A stretch of DNA of 64,000 bases, from NCBI RefSeq assembly GCF_000733295.1, contig NZ_JPMI01000378.1, forward strand, positions 169,584 through 233,583, given 5' to 3'. The position numbers and the translations under genes were made by a program. Of this stretch, positions 29,606 to 37,271 are shown one piece after another; within the stretch, counting starts at the first letter, position 1; each line of letters starts with the position of its first letter. Origin of the DNA: Archangium violaceum Cb vi76 (GTDB lineage Bacteria; Myxococcota; Myxococcia; Myxococcales; Myxococcaceae). The notes under the pieces are model-generated. The model was not told the origin of the DNA, made no database searches, and saw only the letters and a program-made list of their open reading frames with translations.

Positions 29606-29808
29606 GGCGCAGCGGGCTCTATCCGATTTCCGCCCCTCGCGCGACTCTTCGGTACGGGGGCCCCTGGATACGGGGAGGCAGGGGAGGGAGTCCGGCGGTC
29701 CGCTACGAATCGGACCCGGTGCCTGGGGTTTATCTGCGCTATGGCTCCCGTCCGGCCGGATGGCCATGATGCTTGGAGGGCAGCCGGGCTTTCCGCGAGA
29801 GGTGGGAC

Positions 29809-30915
29809 ATGGGGTTCACCCTGAGCGTGCATAACTACCGCGGCCTCCGCCGTGTGGAATGGAGCCCTTCGGGGGTCTGTGCCCTGGTGGGGCCGAACGG
29901 GAGCGGGAAGACGACGCTGATCGACGTGCTTCAACTGCTTCAAGACGCGAGCAGGAGTGGGTTCGCGAAGGCCATCTCCATGCATGGTGGGGCTTATGGT
30001 CTGCGGCACTTCAAGGCGGAGCGTGACGAACCGGTCATCTTCAACCTCTGTGTCGAGGATGCGAGTTGGGAGGTCCGGCCCCAGCTCTCCCTGGGTCCCG
30101 GGGGGGCGCGTCTACCAAGGCGGGAGAGGGTCACCTTGGGCGAGGAGGTCCATGACGCGGAAGAGTTCGAGGAAGAACCCGAGTACGCGTATTCCTTCAT
30201 TCAAGCCATTCTTCAAGGTGCCGACCCGATTCCGGCGTCACTCCAGCGGCTCAACGACATCTCCTCTTCCTATCGCGACTACCATCACTACGCGCTCGCG
30301 GGCCTCCGCCGGGAGGGCTCGCTTCTCAGCGGAGACCTGCGGCTGCTCGATGATGGGCGCAACCTCTTCGCGGTCCTGATGAATTGGCACAGTCGGCGTG
30401 ACCACCGGGACCGTTGGACTTTCGTGGTCAATGTCTTGCGCGGCTGTTATCCGGAACTGTTCTCGGATTTTTCCTTCCCGATCGCGGCCAACATCGTGTC
30501 CTGTGAGGTCCACACTCCGAACGGCCACACGCTGACTCCCGCGCTGCTTCCGGATGGGTTCCTCGTCGCGTTGATCCACCTCTGTGCCGTCGCATCGTCA
30601 ACGCGCGGAGGCGTGCTCGCCATCGACGAGCCCGAGAATGCGCTGCATCCCTTCTCCATCCGCCGTTTGATGGATGCCTTCCGTGAGTGGTCGGATGAGC
30701 ATGACGTGACGGTGCTGCTGGCCACGCACTCTCCGGTCATCCTCGACACGTTCAAGTCATTGCCGGAAAAGGTCTTCGTGATGGAACCAGCGCAGGAGGT
30801 GCTGCCCGTGCCACTCGATCAGCTCAAGAAGCGGAGCTGGCTGGCGCACTTCTCGCTGGGAGATCTCTACGAGCACCTCAAATACGGTGCACCAGCGGGA
30901 GCGGATGAGGCGTGA
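29809..30915 (+). CDS. AAA/ABC-type ATPase (AAA_21/OLD-like)
   Basis: This 368-aa ATPase has Walker [18 protein letters not shown] near 27-43, a signature-like [13 protein letters not shown] near 248-260, Walker [15 protein letters not shown] near 270-283 and the H-loop LLATHSPVI near 307-315. This is the SMC/RecF-like class found in OLD-family nucleases and related defence proteins. The ATG at 29809 is used because it begins [18 protein letters not shown], the typical beta strand. It overlaps the start of the Toprim-like gene by 4 bp, so the two form an operon resembling two-gene ATPase/Toprim systems such as PARIS. Confidence 0.85.
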   Translation: MGFTLSVHNYRGLRRVEWSPSGVCALVGPNGSGKTTLIDVLQLLQDASRSGFAKAISMHGGAYGLRHFKAERDEPVIFNLCVEDASWEVRPQLSLGPGGARLPRRERVTLGEEVHDAEEFEEEPEYAYSFIQAILQGADPIPASLQRLNDISSSYRDYHHYALAGLRREGSLLSGDLRLLDDGRNLFAVLMNWHSRRDHRDRWTFVVNVLRGCYPELFSDFSFPIAANIVSCEVHTPNGHTLTPALLPDGFLVALIHLCAVASSTRGGVLAIDEPENALHPFSIRRLMDAFREWSDEHDVTVLLATHSPVILDTFKSLPEKVFVMEPAQEVLPVPLDQLKKRSWLAHFSLGDLYEHLKYGAPAGADEA

Positions 30916-31773
30916 GCGCGCGTGTCGGGCTCATCGTGACGGGGAAGTGCGAGCAGAAGGGATTGTGACTCGCTCGTGCGTGTCTTCCCCGGGACCCGGT
31001 TCGAGCTGCTCGAGCGGGTCGAGTCGTTCCCCAGCGCCGATGTCCGGGAAATGCCCGAATCGGTTGTTCCGGGCACGACGCTCGACAAGTTCGCGGCGAG
31101 TCTCGTGGCCGCGGTCGAGGAGGAGCCGCCCGACCTCGTGGTGGCGCTGGATGACCTCGAGTTGATCAACGCTCCGCATCCCGAGCGGGTGGCGGACAGG
31201 GTGCGTCACGCGGTTCGTGCGCACCTTGCCCGTCACTCCTGGACGTCCGAGGCCACGCGAGACAAGGTCACCCGCCGCGTCCGGGAGCGCTGCTCGTTCC
31301 ATCTGCTCGCTCCGATGGTCGAGTCCTATTTCTACGCCGAGCCGGAGGCGCTCGTGCGCGCGGGGGCGAGCCGGCCCTCCCGGGTCGATGCCGCGGCCAT
31401 CGACCTGGAGGTGTTCGTCACGGACGACCCCGAGTACCTGGGTCATGACTTCGTCCCGCATCAGCAGAGTCCGAAGCGGAAGTCCTGGGCCATTCCCCTG
31501 CCCGAGCGGGCCCAGCACCCGAAGCACTACCTGCGATTCCTCTGCGACCCGGCGAACCCCTACACGGACCGTTACGTCGAGACGAAGGGCGGTGCCGCGG
31601 CCCTGCGCGAGCTGGACTGGTCACGTGTCTTCGCGCACGGCGAGCGGGCCCGTTTCGCCCGCGCGCTGTTCGAGGACCTCGCCCTCGGGCTCGGAGTGTC
31701 CCCCCCGTTTCCCGGAAAGGGGCACCCGGCGACGTCGGACTTCAAGAACGCGCGCGTCCTGCGCAACCTCTGA
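30912..31773 (+). pseudogene. Toprim-like (DUF4276-type) protein, frame disrupted near residue 18
   Basis: A GTG at 30912 overlaps the ATPase stop by 4 bp and reads [18 protein letters not shown], the kind of first strand with a conserved-looking E that DUF4276/Toprim proteins show, then meets TGA at 30966-30968. Removing one base in that region joins it to the other frame (DSLVRVFPGTRFELLERV), which then runs uninterrupted to 31773 (about 285 aa in total). The downstream half has charged motifs (VVALDDLELINAPH, MVESYFYAEPEAL, HKPKHYLRFLC-like) but without the N-terminal strand the metal site would be incomplete. A GTG at 30976 could restart a shorter protein of 265 aa. It may be a real inactivation, programmed frameshifting or a sequencing error. 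Confidence 0.6.
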
Positions 31774-31779
31774 ACTGCC

Positions 31780-32556
31780 TCACTCCGCCCAGGTGAGCAC
31801 TTCCACCATGCGCACGAAGCGCCGGTCGGTGCTGACGGCGGCCACCACGAAGCCGGCCGACTCGCCCGGGCCGCCCCGGCCCATGCTGCGCCAGCTCGAC
31901 ACGTAGAGCCGCTGGCTGTTCTGCGAAATCTGGGTGATGTATGCCACCGCTCCGTTCACCTCGGCCGCGCTCGGCGTGCCGTAGGCCGTGCGCGCCTGCA
32001 GCCTGGCGGTGAGCTCGGCCTGGGTGATGGGCTCGAAGAAGTACGGGTAGTCGTAGGCGCTGCCAAAGGTCCACCCGTACGTATCCGTCAGCGTCACCTG
32101 ATTGGCCACGCCCTGGCCGTAGGGGATGTAGCCCTCCTTGATGCGCGAGGCGCTGGCGAGCGCTCCGCTCGCGCCGTAAAGCTGGGCCGGCGTGCCCGAC
32201 ACCGCGTTCATCCCCAGCGGCGCCGCGTAGGTCGCCGCGTCGTTCAGCTCGTAGAAGGCGTTGAGGTACTGCTTCGCGTCCGCCGCCACTCCGGTGAGGA
32301 AGGTGGCATTGCCCACCTTGGTGGACAGGTGCGCGCGCTCCGTGGCGTCCACCCAGTAGTCCTGGTCGAAGGCATCGAGCGCACCCACCATCTCCGCACG
32401 GGTGACCGTCGCGCCACTGGGGCTGGTGCTGGTGCGCGCGGTCGCGATCTTCGAGTCGAAGAGGGCGATGTTCGCGGCGCTGTCCGCCAGCGCGGCCGGA
32501 GCGGCCAGCAGCATCAGACCGCCGAGGAGGGACTTGAGAGAGGAGCTGGACTTCAT
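31780..32556 (-). CDS. Secreted protein of unknown function
   Basis: I do not recognise this 258-aa protein. It has a signal peptide (core LLGGLMLLAAPAALA, cleavage after ALA) and a mature part of about 230 residues rich in Ala, Thr and aromatic residues, with YGWTFGSAYDYPYFFEP near 165 and a C-terminal beta-like segment GFVVAAVSTDRRFVRMVEVLTWAE. There are no cysteines in the mature part and no membrane helix. It converges with the Toprim-like gene (6 bp apart) and lies 135 bp from the PLP decarboxylase on the same strand. Confidence 0.6.
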   Translation of the reverse strand: MKSSSSLKSLLGGLMLLAAPAALADSAANIALFDSKIATARTSTSPSGATVTRAEMVGALDAFDQDYWVDATERAHLSTKVGNATFLTGVAADAKQYLNAFYELNDAATYAAPLGMNAVSGTPAQLYGASGALASASRIKEGYIPYGQGVANQVTLTDTYGWTFGSAYDYPYFFEPITQAELTARLQARTAYGTPSAAEVNGAVAYITQISQNSQRLYVSSWRSMGRGGPGESAGFVVAAVSTDRRFVRMVEVLTWAE

Positions 32557-32691
32557 CGGGATGCCTCGCGAATCGGGCCGGGGGGCCCGGGGGGGGAAGG
32601 AACTTCGTCGAGGCTCCTACTATTTTCTGCGAAGTCAGGTCCAGCGCAAAAATCCAGTTTGCCTGTTATTCACGGTTTCGTGACCTCGGGC

Positions 32692-34164
32692 TCAAACGGT
32701 GCGGCGCAGGGCTTCGAGGAGGGCGTCCAGGTCCGAGTCGGTGGTGAGCGGATTGATGACGGTGGTGCGCAGCCACACGCGCCCGCGGAGCGTCGTCTGC
32801 ACCAGGTAGAAATCGCCGCGGGTGATGAGCGACTCGCGCAGGCGCACCTGGAGCGCGTCGAGCTCCGGCTCGGGGAGCCCCTTCGGCGTGTGGCGGAAGC
32901 AGACGATGTTGCAGTCTGGGGGGACGGCGAGCTCGAAGTCGCTGGAGGCCTGGAGGCGCTGGGCGAAGCGGCGGGACAGGTCGAAGGTGTCGGTGACGGC
33001 GTCCGCGAAGAGCTTCGTGCCCAGGGCGTGGAGGCAGGTGTACAGCTTGAGTGCCATCATCTCCTTGGTGCACTCGAGGGTGCGCAGCGCCACGTCGCTC
33101 CAGCGCCGCGTGTCCTGGCCGGTGAAGAGGTAGGAGGCCTCCTGGGCGAAGGCCTCGAAGGAGCGGTGGCCCTCGCGGAAGAGCACGGCGGTGATGAGTG
33201 CCGGCATCATCATCATCTTGTGCGCGTCCCACACCACCGAGTCGGCGCGCTCGATCCCCTTCACCTGGTGGCGGTAGCGGGGGCTGAGCGCGGCCGAGGC
33301 GCCGTGGGCTCCATCCACGTGGAACCACAGGCCGTGCTTCGCGCAGAAGTCGGCCACGGCCTCGAGTGGATCAAAGGCGCCCGTGGCGGTGGAGCCGGCG
33401 CTGGCCACGACGGCGATGGGACGGCGGCCGGCGCGCCTCGCGGCGGCGAGCGTCTCCTCCAGGGCCTCGGGGCGCAGCCGGTAGTGCGCGTCCACGGGGA
33501 TGGGGGTGACACCCTCGGCGCCCCAGCCCATCATCCGCACGGAGCGGGTGACGCAGTAGTGGGTGGACTCGGGGACGAGCACGGTGAGGGGTGGCCCGGC
33601 GGTGGGGCCTCCATTCCACGCATCGAAGCCGGCCCTGGCCTGGCGCGCGGCGAGCAGGGCGGTGAGGTTGCCAGCGGAGCCGCCCGAGGTGAGCACGCCG
33701 CCGGAGCCCTCGGGCAGGCCGAGCACCCCGGCCATCCAGCGCAGCACGTTGTGCTCCATGGCGGTGGAGACGGGCCCCATCTCGTAGACGGCCATGCCGT
33801 TGTTGAGCAGCGAGGAGGTGAGGTCACACAGGGCGGCGAGGGGCAGGGGCGCGGACACCTGGTGGCCCACGTAGTGCGGGTGGTGCAGGTGGTGCGAGTG
33901 CTCGATGACGCGGGCGAGGAGGGCGGAGGCGTCGCCGCCAGGCTCCTCGGGGAAGTCCGCGGGGAAGCGTTCGGCGTGGGTGGCGGGCGGGGCCCAGGGG
34001 AGCACGGGCCCCTCGCGGCGGGTGGTGCGGGCGAGGTGGTCGGCGAGCTGGTCCACCAGTTGGTGTCCGAGGCGGCGGAAGTGCTCGGAATCGTAGGCGG
34101 CGGCGAGGTTCGGGCGGTGGGGAGCCATGGACGGCTGCATGCCGACTGCCTCCCCCGGCGTCAA
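32692..34164 (-). CDS. PLP-dependent group II amino-acid decarboxylase
   Basis: The 490-aa enzyme has the fold-type I decarboxylase pattern (aromatic-L-amino-acid, glutamate or L-2,4-diaminobutyrate decarboxylases). The pyridoxal lysine is K316 in DAHKMMMMPAL; HVDGAHGASA (near 281-290) contains the Asp that holds the cofactor nitrogen and TSGGSAGNLTALLAAR (near 160) binds the phosphate. The substrate cannot be named from sequence. The ATG at 34164 gives 490 aa; ATGs at 34140 and 34128 would trim 8 or 12 residues. It is divergent from the PIN operon. Confidence 0.87.
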   Translation of the reverse strand: MTPGEAVGMQPSMAPHRPNLAAAYDSEHFRRLGHQLVDQLADHLARTTRREGPVLPWAPPATHAERFPADFPEEPGGDASALLARVIEHSHHLHHPHYVGHQVSAPLPLAALCDLTSSLLNNGMAVYEMGPVSTAMEHNVLRWMAGVLGLPEGSGGVLTSGGSAGNLTALLAARQARAGFDAWNGGPTAGPPLTVLVPESTHYCVTRSVRMMGWGAEGVTPIPVDAHYRLRPEALEETLAAARRAGRRPIAVVASAGSTATGAFDPLEAVADFCAKHGLWFHVDGAHGASAALSPRYRHQVKGIERADSVVWDAHKMMMMPALITAVLFREGHRSFEAFAQEASYLFTGQDTRRWSDVALRTLECTKEMMALKLYTCLHALGTKLFADAVTDTFDLSRRFAQRLQASSDFELAVPPDCNIVCFRHTPKGLPEPELDALQVRLRESLITRGDFYLVQTTLRGRVWLRTTVINPLTTDSDLDALLEALRRTV

Positions 34165-34255
34165 TCCTCTCCTGGAATGCGTCCTGCCTGGCGGGGCGTT
34201 GGCTGCATGAAGGGCTGTTGATATGGGACGGGATGGATGGTGCGTGGGAGGTCTG

Positions 34256-35173
34256 ATGGCGGTGAGGCAGAGACGGACCTACGAAGTGCAATTGGACGGG
34301 GTAGACGCCCTCGACATGCCGCTGAGCGTGCTGAGGGACCTCTGCGACCTGCTCGTGGAAGGGGCCCAGCGGGCAACCCGGCTCGCCGTGGAGGGGCGGA
34401 GTGTGGCTCGTGGTACGGCCCCCTCCTGGTTGGTATCCGCGGCGGATCTTCGTGTGGGCCGGTACGAGCGTGGCTCGCTCTCCCTTTCCGTCTCAGCCCC
34501 GGAGCTCCAAGCGGTTGCGCCCGAGGTCTTCGCACAGCAGAGGCTCCTCGCCCCTGACGCGACGGCCTTCGATGCCTTCCTGGAGGCGGCGAGCGATGCG
34601 GTGGACGGGCATCGGGGCAGCGAGTTGCTCGATACCGGAGTACTGGAGGTGCTTGCCCGGACCCATGCCCTCTCTACCCGGGGAGTGGTCAGTCTCCGTA
34701 TCCGTGAGAGCACGGGCCGGCGGATGGTCATGATCGACTCCATGAGCTCGCAGCGCATCCTGGCGCTCGCCAGGGACACTCCTACTCCTCGCGTGGAGCG
34801 GGTGTCGGGAGTGCTGGATGCGCTCACGGTGAGTACCAGGGCGCTGATGTTGAGGCTCGATGACGGCAAGGTGCTTCGAGGGCTCGCGGTGGGGGCGACC
34901 TTGGAGACCTTGAAGACACTCCTGGGCGCGCGGGTCATGGTCGAGGGACTCGTGACCTTCAGGCCATCGGGTGATGCGCTCCGTATCGAGGTGGATCATG
35001 CCGCTCCCGCGGCGGCCAGCGACACCTTGTGGGCGCGCCTGCCCCATGGGGAGGCGGGCCCTTCGCAGGTGGTGTCGCCCCAGATCGCTCCAGAGTGGCA
35101 GAGCCTCCTCGGGAGCTGGCCAGGTGAAGAGACGGACGACACCCTCTTCCAGGCCCTGGAGGAGTTGTCGTGA
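34256..35173 (+). CDS. Unknown partner gene upstream of a PIN-domain RNase
   Basis: A 305-aa protein with no family I recognise. ATG 34256 is preceded by GGGAGG at 4-6 nt, a strong ribosome-binding site. The N-terminal part (about 1-150) is a helix-strand mix with a serine-rich strand (RYERGSLSLSVSAPELQ); the C-terminal part (about 150-260) resembles a small beta-barrel (LMLRLDDGKVLRGLAVGATLETLKTLLGARVMVEGLVTFRPSG). Its stop overlaps the PIN gene's GTG by 4 bp, the usual mark of antitoxin-toxin coupling, but antitoxins are normally 60-100 aa, so it could instead be a regulatory or adaptor protein. Confidence 0.7.
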   Translation: MAVRQRRTYEVQLDGVDALDMPLSVLRDLCDLLVEGAQRATRLAVEGRSVARGTAPSWLVSAADLRVGRYERGSLSLSVSAPELQAVAPEVFAQQRLLAPDATAFDAFLEAASDAVDGHRGSELLDTGVLEVLARTHALSTRGVVSLRIRESTGRRMVMIDSMSSQRILALARDTPTPRVERVSGVLDALTVSTRALMLRLDDGKVLRGLAVGATLETLKTLLGARVMVEGLVTFRPSGDALRIEVDHAAPAAASDTLWARLPHGEAGPSQVVSPQIAPEWQSLLGSWPGEETDDTLFQALEELS

Positions 35174-35628
35174 GGTTGCCTGGGGAGCAGCTCGTTCTCG
35201 ACACGAACGTGTTGGTTCATCTGCTGCGCAAGAAGGGGCCCGCTGGAGCGTTGCTCGAACAGGAGTATGCGATCGGTACGCGCCGCCCTCGTGTGCTCGT
35301 CCCCGTGGTCGTCAAGGGAGAGCTCAAATCGTTGGCGTTCCAGTTCGGCTGGGGGCCCGAGCAACAGCTGGGGCTCGATTCGCTGCTGGCGCAGCTTCCC
35401 ACAGTGGACATCTCGTCCTCGCTGGTGATTGGCGCGTACGCGAAGCTGGACCATCTGAGCCGCCAATCAGGCCGCTCGATGGGAAAGAACGACGTCTGGC
35501 TCGCCGCCGTGGCGCACGTGCAGTCGGCTGTCCTGCTTACGACAGACAAGGACTTCGACCATTTGAGTCCCGCACACCTGCGGGTGGAATACATCGATCC
35601 GGAGAAGCTCAAGAAGGGCATCATCTGA
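35170..35628 (+). CDS. PIN-domain RNase (VapC-like)
   Basis: The 152-aa product has all acidic residues of a PIN RNase: D11 (LDTNV), E51 (VVKGELKSL), D108 (KNDVWLAAVA) and D126 (LLTTDKDFDHL). Such enzymes cut structured RNA, for example tRNA or rRNA, and are toxins of VapBC modules. The start is the GTG at 35170, in a 4-bp overlap with the upstream gene. The gene is full length and apparently active; its regulator would be the unusual 305-aa neighbour. The selenoprotein gene starts 94 bp downstream on the same strand. Confidence 0.88.
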   Translation: MRLPGEQLVLDTNVLVHLLRKKGPAGALLEQEYAIGTRRPRVLVPVVVKGELKSLAFQFGWGPEQQLGLDSLLAQLPTVDISSSLVIGAYAKLDHLSRQSGRSMGKNDVWLAAVAHVQSAVLLTTDKDFDHLSPAHLRVEYIDPEKLKKGII

Positions 35629-35722
35629 TTGCCTGATTGCACGCTCCTCGTGGTCCGTTGTTTCAATGGATAGACCCTGAGGGAGGCGCACTTTCCGTGT
35701 CCCCAGGCCCTGGAGGTCCACC

Positions 35723-35971
35723 ATGGCGTCCCGCATCACCATCACGTATTGCAGCGCTTGAGGCTACAGGCCTCGGGCCGCCCGTGCGGCGGCCGCACTG
35801 AAGAAGGAACTGAACCTGGACGCCGAGTTGAAGGTAGGCCCCTCCGGCAGCTTCATCGTGGAAGTGGATGGCACCCCCGTGGTGAAGAAGGAGTCCTTCG
35901 ACTTCCCCACCGAGCAGCAGATCGTCGAGGCGGTCTCCAAGGTGGTGGGCGGGCCCCCAGCGGGCTCGTGA
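35723..35971 (+). CDS. SelW-like (Rdx family) selenoprotein; TGA at codon 13 read as selenocysteine
   Basis: From ATG 35723 the frame reads MASRITITYCSA, then TGA (35759-35761), then GYRPRA and onward to TGA at 35969-35971, giving 82 residues. YCSAUGYRPRA is the exact CxxU redox motif of SelW/SelT/Rdx selenoproteins (animal SelW has YCGAUGYKP), and the rest of the protein fits the thioredoxin-like Rdx fold (GSFIVEVDGTPVVKKE). GGAGG lies 7 nt before the ATG. The TGA is followed by coding-type sequence, and no alternative start would give a protein with the motif intact. It is therefore a selenoprotein that conventional gene calling breaks. Function is probably thiol redox. Selenocysteine synthesis genes (selA, selB, selC, selD) must be elsewhere. 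Confidence 0.9.
35776..35794 (+). promoter_or_regulatory. Candidate bacterial SECIS hairpin
   Basis: Beginning 15 nt after the in-frame TGA, GGCCGC (35776-35781) pairs with GCGGCC (35789-35794) around a 7-nt loop CCGTGCG. The loop contains a GU 23 nt downstream of the TGA; the bacterial SECIS model expects a loop G roughly 16-37 nt from the UGA. It would recruit SelB to the UGA codon. Fold prediction with the wider flank was not possible here. Confidence 0.55.
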
Positions 35972-36062
35972 GCCCCGGGCAGGCGGCCGGGGGCCTGGCT
36001 CCCGGCGCCATGCTCCCCGGAGGGTGAACCGGGCCTCACCTTCATCGCGTGGAGGTGAGGCC

Positions 36063-36395
36063 ATGGCCGTGGAGTGGTGGGAGTCCCCTTTCCAGCGCAA
36101 GTCCATCCAGCACTGGATGAAGGTCCTGGACCTGAACGGGAAGGTGCTGGGGCGGGTGGACTGCATCGGGGAGACGGTGTTGTTCGTGCGCCAGCGCTTC
36201 TCGCGCAAGCTGTGGGCGGTGCCCCTGGCGCGGGTGGAGCGGGTGTCGGGCAGGGGCGTGCACGTGGCGGGACGGGAGCGCGAGGTCCTGGAGCCCGAGG
36301 CGGGCCGGAAGCACATGGAGCTCGTCACGGCCACGTATCCCCTGGCGGAGCCTCCGTACACGAAGCTGGAGGCGGCGCGGCACGTGGGCGCATGA
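36063..36395 (+). CDS. Small PRC-barrel-like protein
   Basis: A 110-aa protein starting MAVEWWESPFQRK. ATG 36063 has GGAGG about 8 nt upstream (GTGGAGGTGAGGCC). The middle part, LGRVDCIGETVLFV...LARVERVSGRGVHVAG, aligns to the 72-aa protein at 22190-22408 (LGTVSNVGDTHFEL...HRVERVQGREVFLAS), so both probably belong to a PRC-barrel-like family. It has no membrane segment. It lies between the selenoprotein and dapD, all on the plus strand. Confidence 0.7.
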   Translation: MAVEWWESPFQRKSIQHWMKVLDLNGKVLGRVDCIGETVLFVRQRFSRKLWAVPLARVERVSGRGVHVAGREREVLEPEAGRKHMELVTATYPLAEPPYTKLEAARHVGA

Positions 36396-36437
36396 GGATG
36401 ATGCACCGCGTGGCGTTTCGTGCTTGAAGGGGCGGCC

Positions 36438-37262
36438 ATGTCCTCCATCGAGAATCTGTCGCAGAAGGTGTCCGCGGCGTTCGCGGACCGGGCGAAGCTG
36501 AAGGAAGCCGACCACGCCGCGGCCGTGCGCGAGACGCTGGCGCTGCTGGACGCGGGTGAGCTGCGGGTCGCCGAGAAGGGGCCCGAGGGCTGGAAGGTGA
36601 ATGCCTGGGTGAAGGAGGCCATCCTCCTGTTCTTCGCCCTCTCCGAGATGAAGGTGATGGAGGTGGAGCCCTTCGAGTTCTTCGACAAGATTCCGTTGAA
36701 GAAGGGGCTGGAGGCGGCGGGCGTGCGGGTGGTGCCGCCGGGCGTGGTGCGCTACGGGGCCTTCGTGGAGCGTGGCGCGGTGGTGATGCCCGGCTACGTG
36801 AACATCGGGGCGCGGGTGGGCGCGGGGACGATGGTGGACACGTGGGCCACGGTGGGCAGCTGCGCCCAGGTGGGCCGCGACGTGCACCTGTCCGGTGGCG
36901 TGGGACTCGGCGGGGTGCTCGAGCCGCCCACCGCCTCGCCGGTCATCATCGAGGACAGGGCCTTCATCGGGAGCCGCTGCATCGTGGTGGAGGGTGTGGT
37001 GGTGGAGGAGGAGGCGGTGCTCGGTGCCAACGTGGTGCTGACGGCTTCCACGCCCATCATCGACGTCACCGGCCCCGAGGAGAAGGTCTACAAGGGCCGC
37101 GTGCCCGCGCGCAGCGTGGTGATTCCGGGCATGAAGGAGAAGCAGTTCCCCGCCGGCCGCTACATGGTGCCGTGCGCGCTCATCATCGGGCAGCGCAAGG
37201 AGAGCACCGACAAGAAGACGAGCCTCAACGCGGCGCTGCGCGACTTCGCCGTGCCGGTGTAG
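36438..37262 (+). CDS. dapD: 2,3,4,5-tetrahydropyridine-2,6-dicarboxylate N-succinyltransferase
   Basis: The 274-aa left-handed beta-helix transferase adds succinate to tetrahydrodipicolinate, the committed step of the succinylase branch of meso-diaminopimelate and lysine synthesis. The N-terminal helical part (NAWVKEAILLFFALSEM) and the hexapeptide-repeat body (VRYGAFVERGAVVMPGYVNIGARVGAGTMVDTW, GVGLGGVLEP, IGSRCIVVEGVVVEEEAVLGANVVLTAST) are diagnostic. ATG 36438 gives the usual length. It heads a group with a methyltransferase (9 bp gap) and dapE. Confidence 0.96.
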   Translation: MSSIENLSQKVSAAFADRAKLKEADHAAAVRETLALLDAGELRVAEKGPEGWKVNAWVKEAILLFFALSEMKVMEVEPFEFFDKIPLKKGLEAAGVRVVPPGVVRYGAFVERGAVVMPGYVNIGARVGAGTMVDTWATVGSCAQVGRDVHLSGGVGLGGVLEPPTASPVIIEDRAFIGSRCIVVEGVVVEEEAVLGANVVLTASTPIIDVTGPEEKVYKGRVPARSVVIPGMKEKQFPAGRYMVPCALIIGQRKESTDKKTSLNAALRDFAVPV

Positions 37263-37271
37263 GCCGCTCGC

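Noticed and set aside
34200..34225. A GG-N10-GC sigma-54-like promoter upstream of the PIN operon
   Set aside because: Only the invariant dinucleotides match; the rest departs from TGGCAC-N5-TTGCA and such matches are frequent in GC-rich DNA.
35749..36027. A 92-codon plus-strand frame covering the selenoprotein region in another phase
   Set aside because: It does not contain the CxxU motif, has poor composition, and the frame starting at 35723 explains the same bases with a known family.
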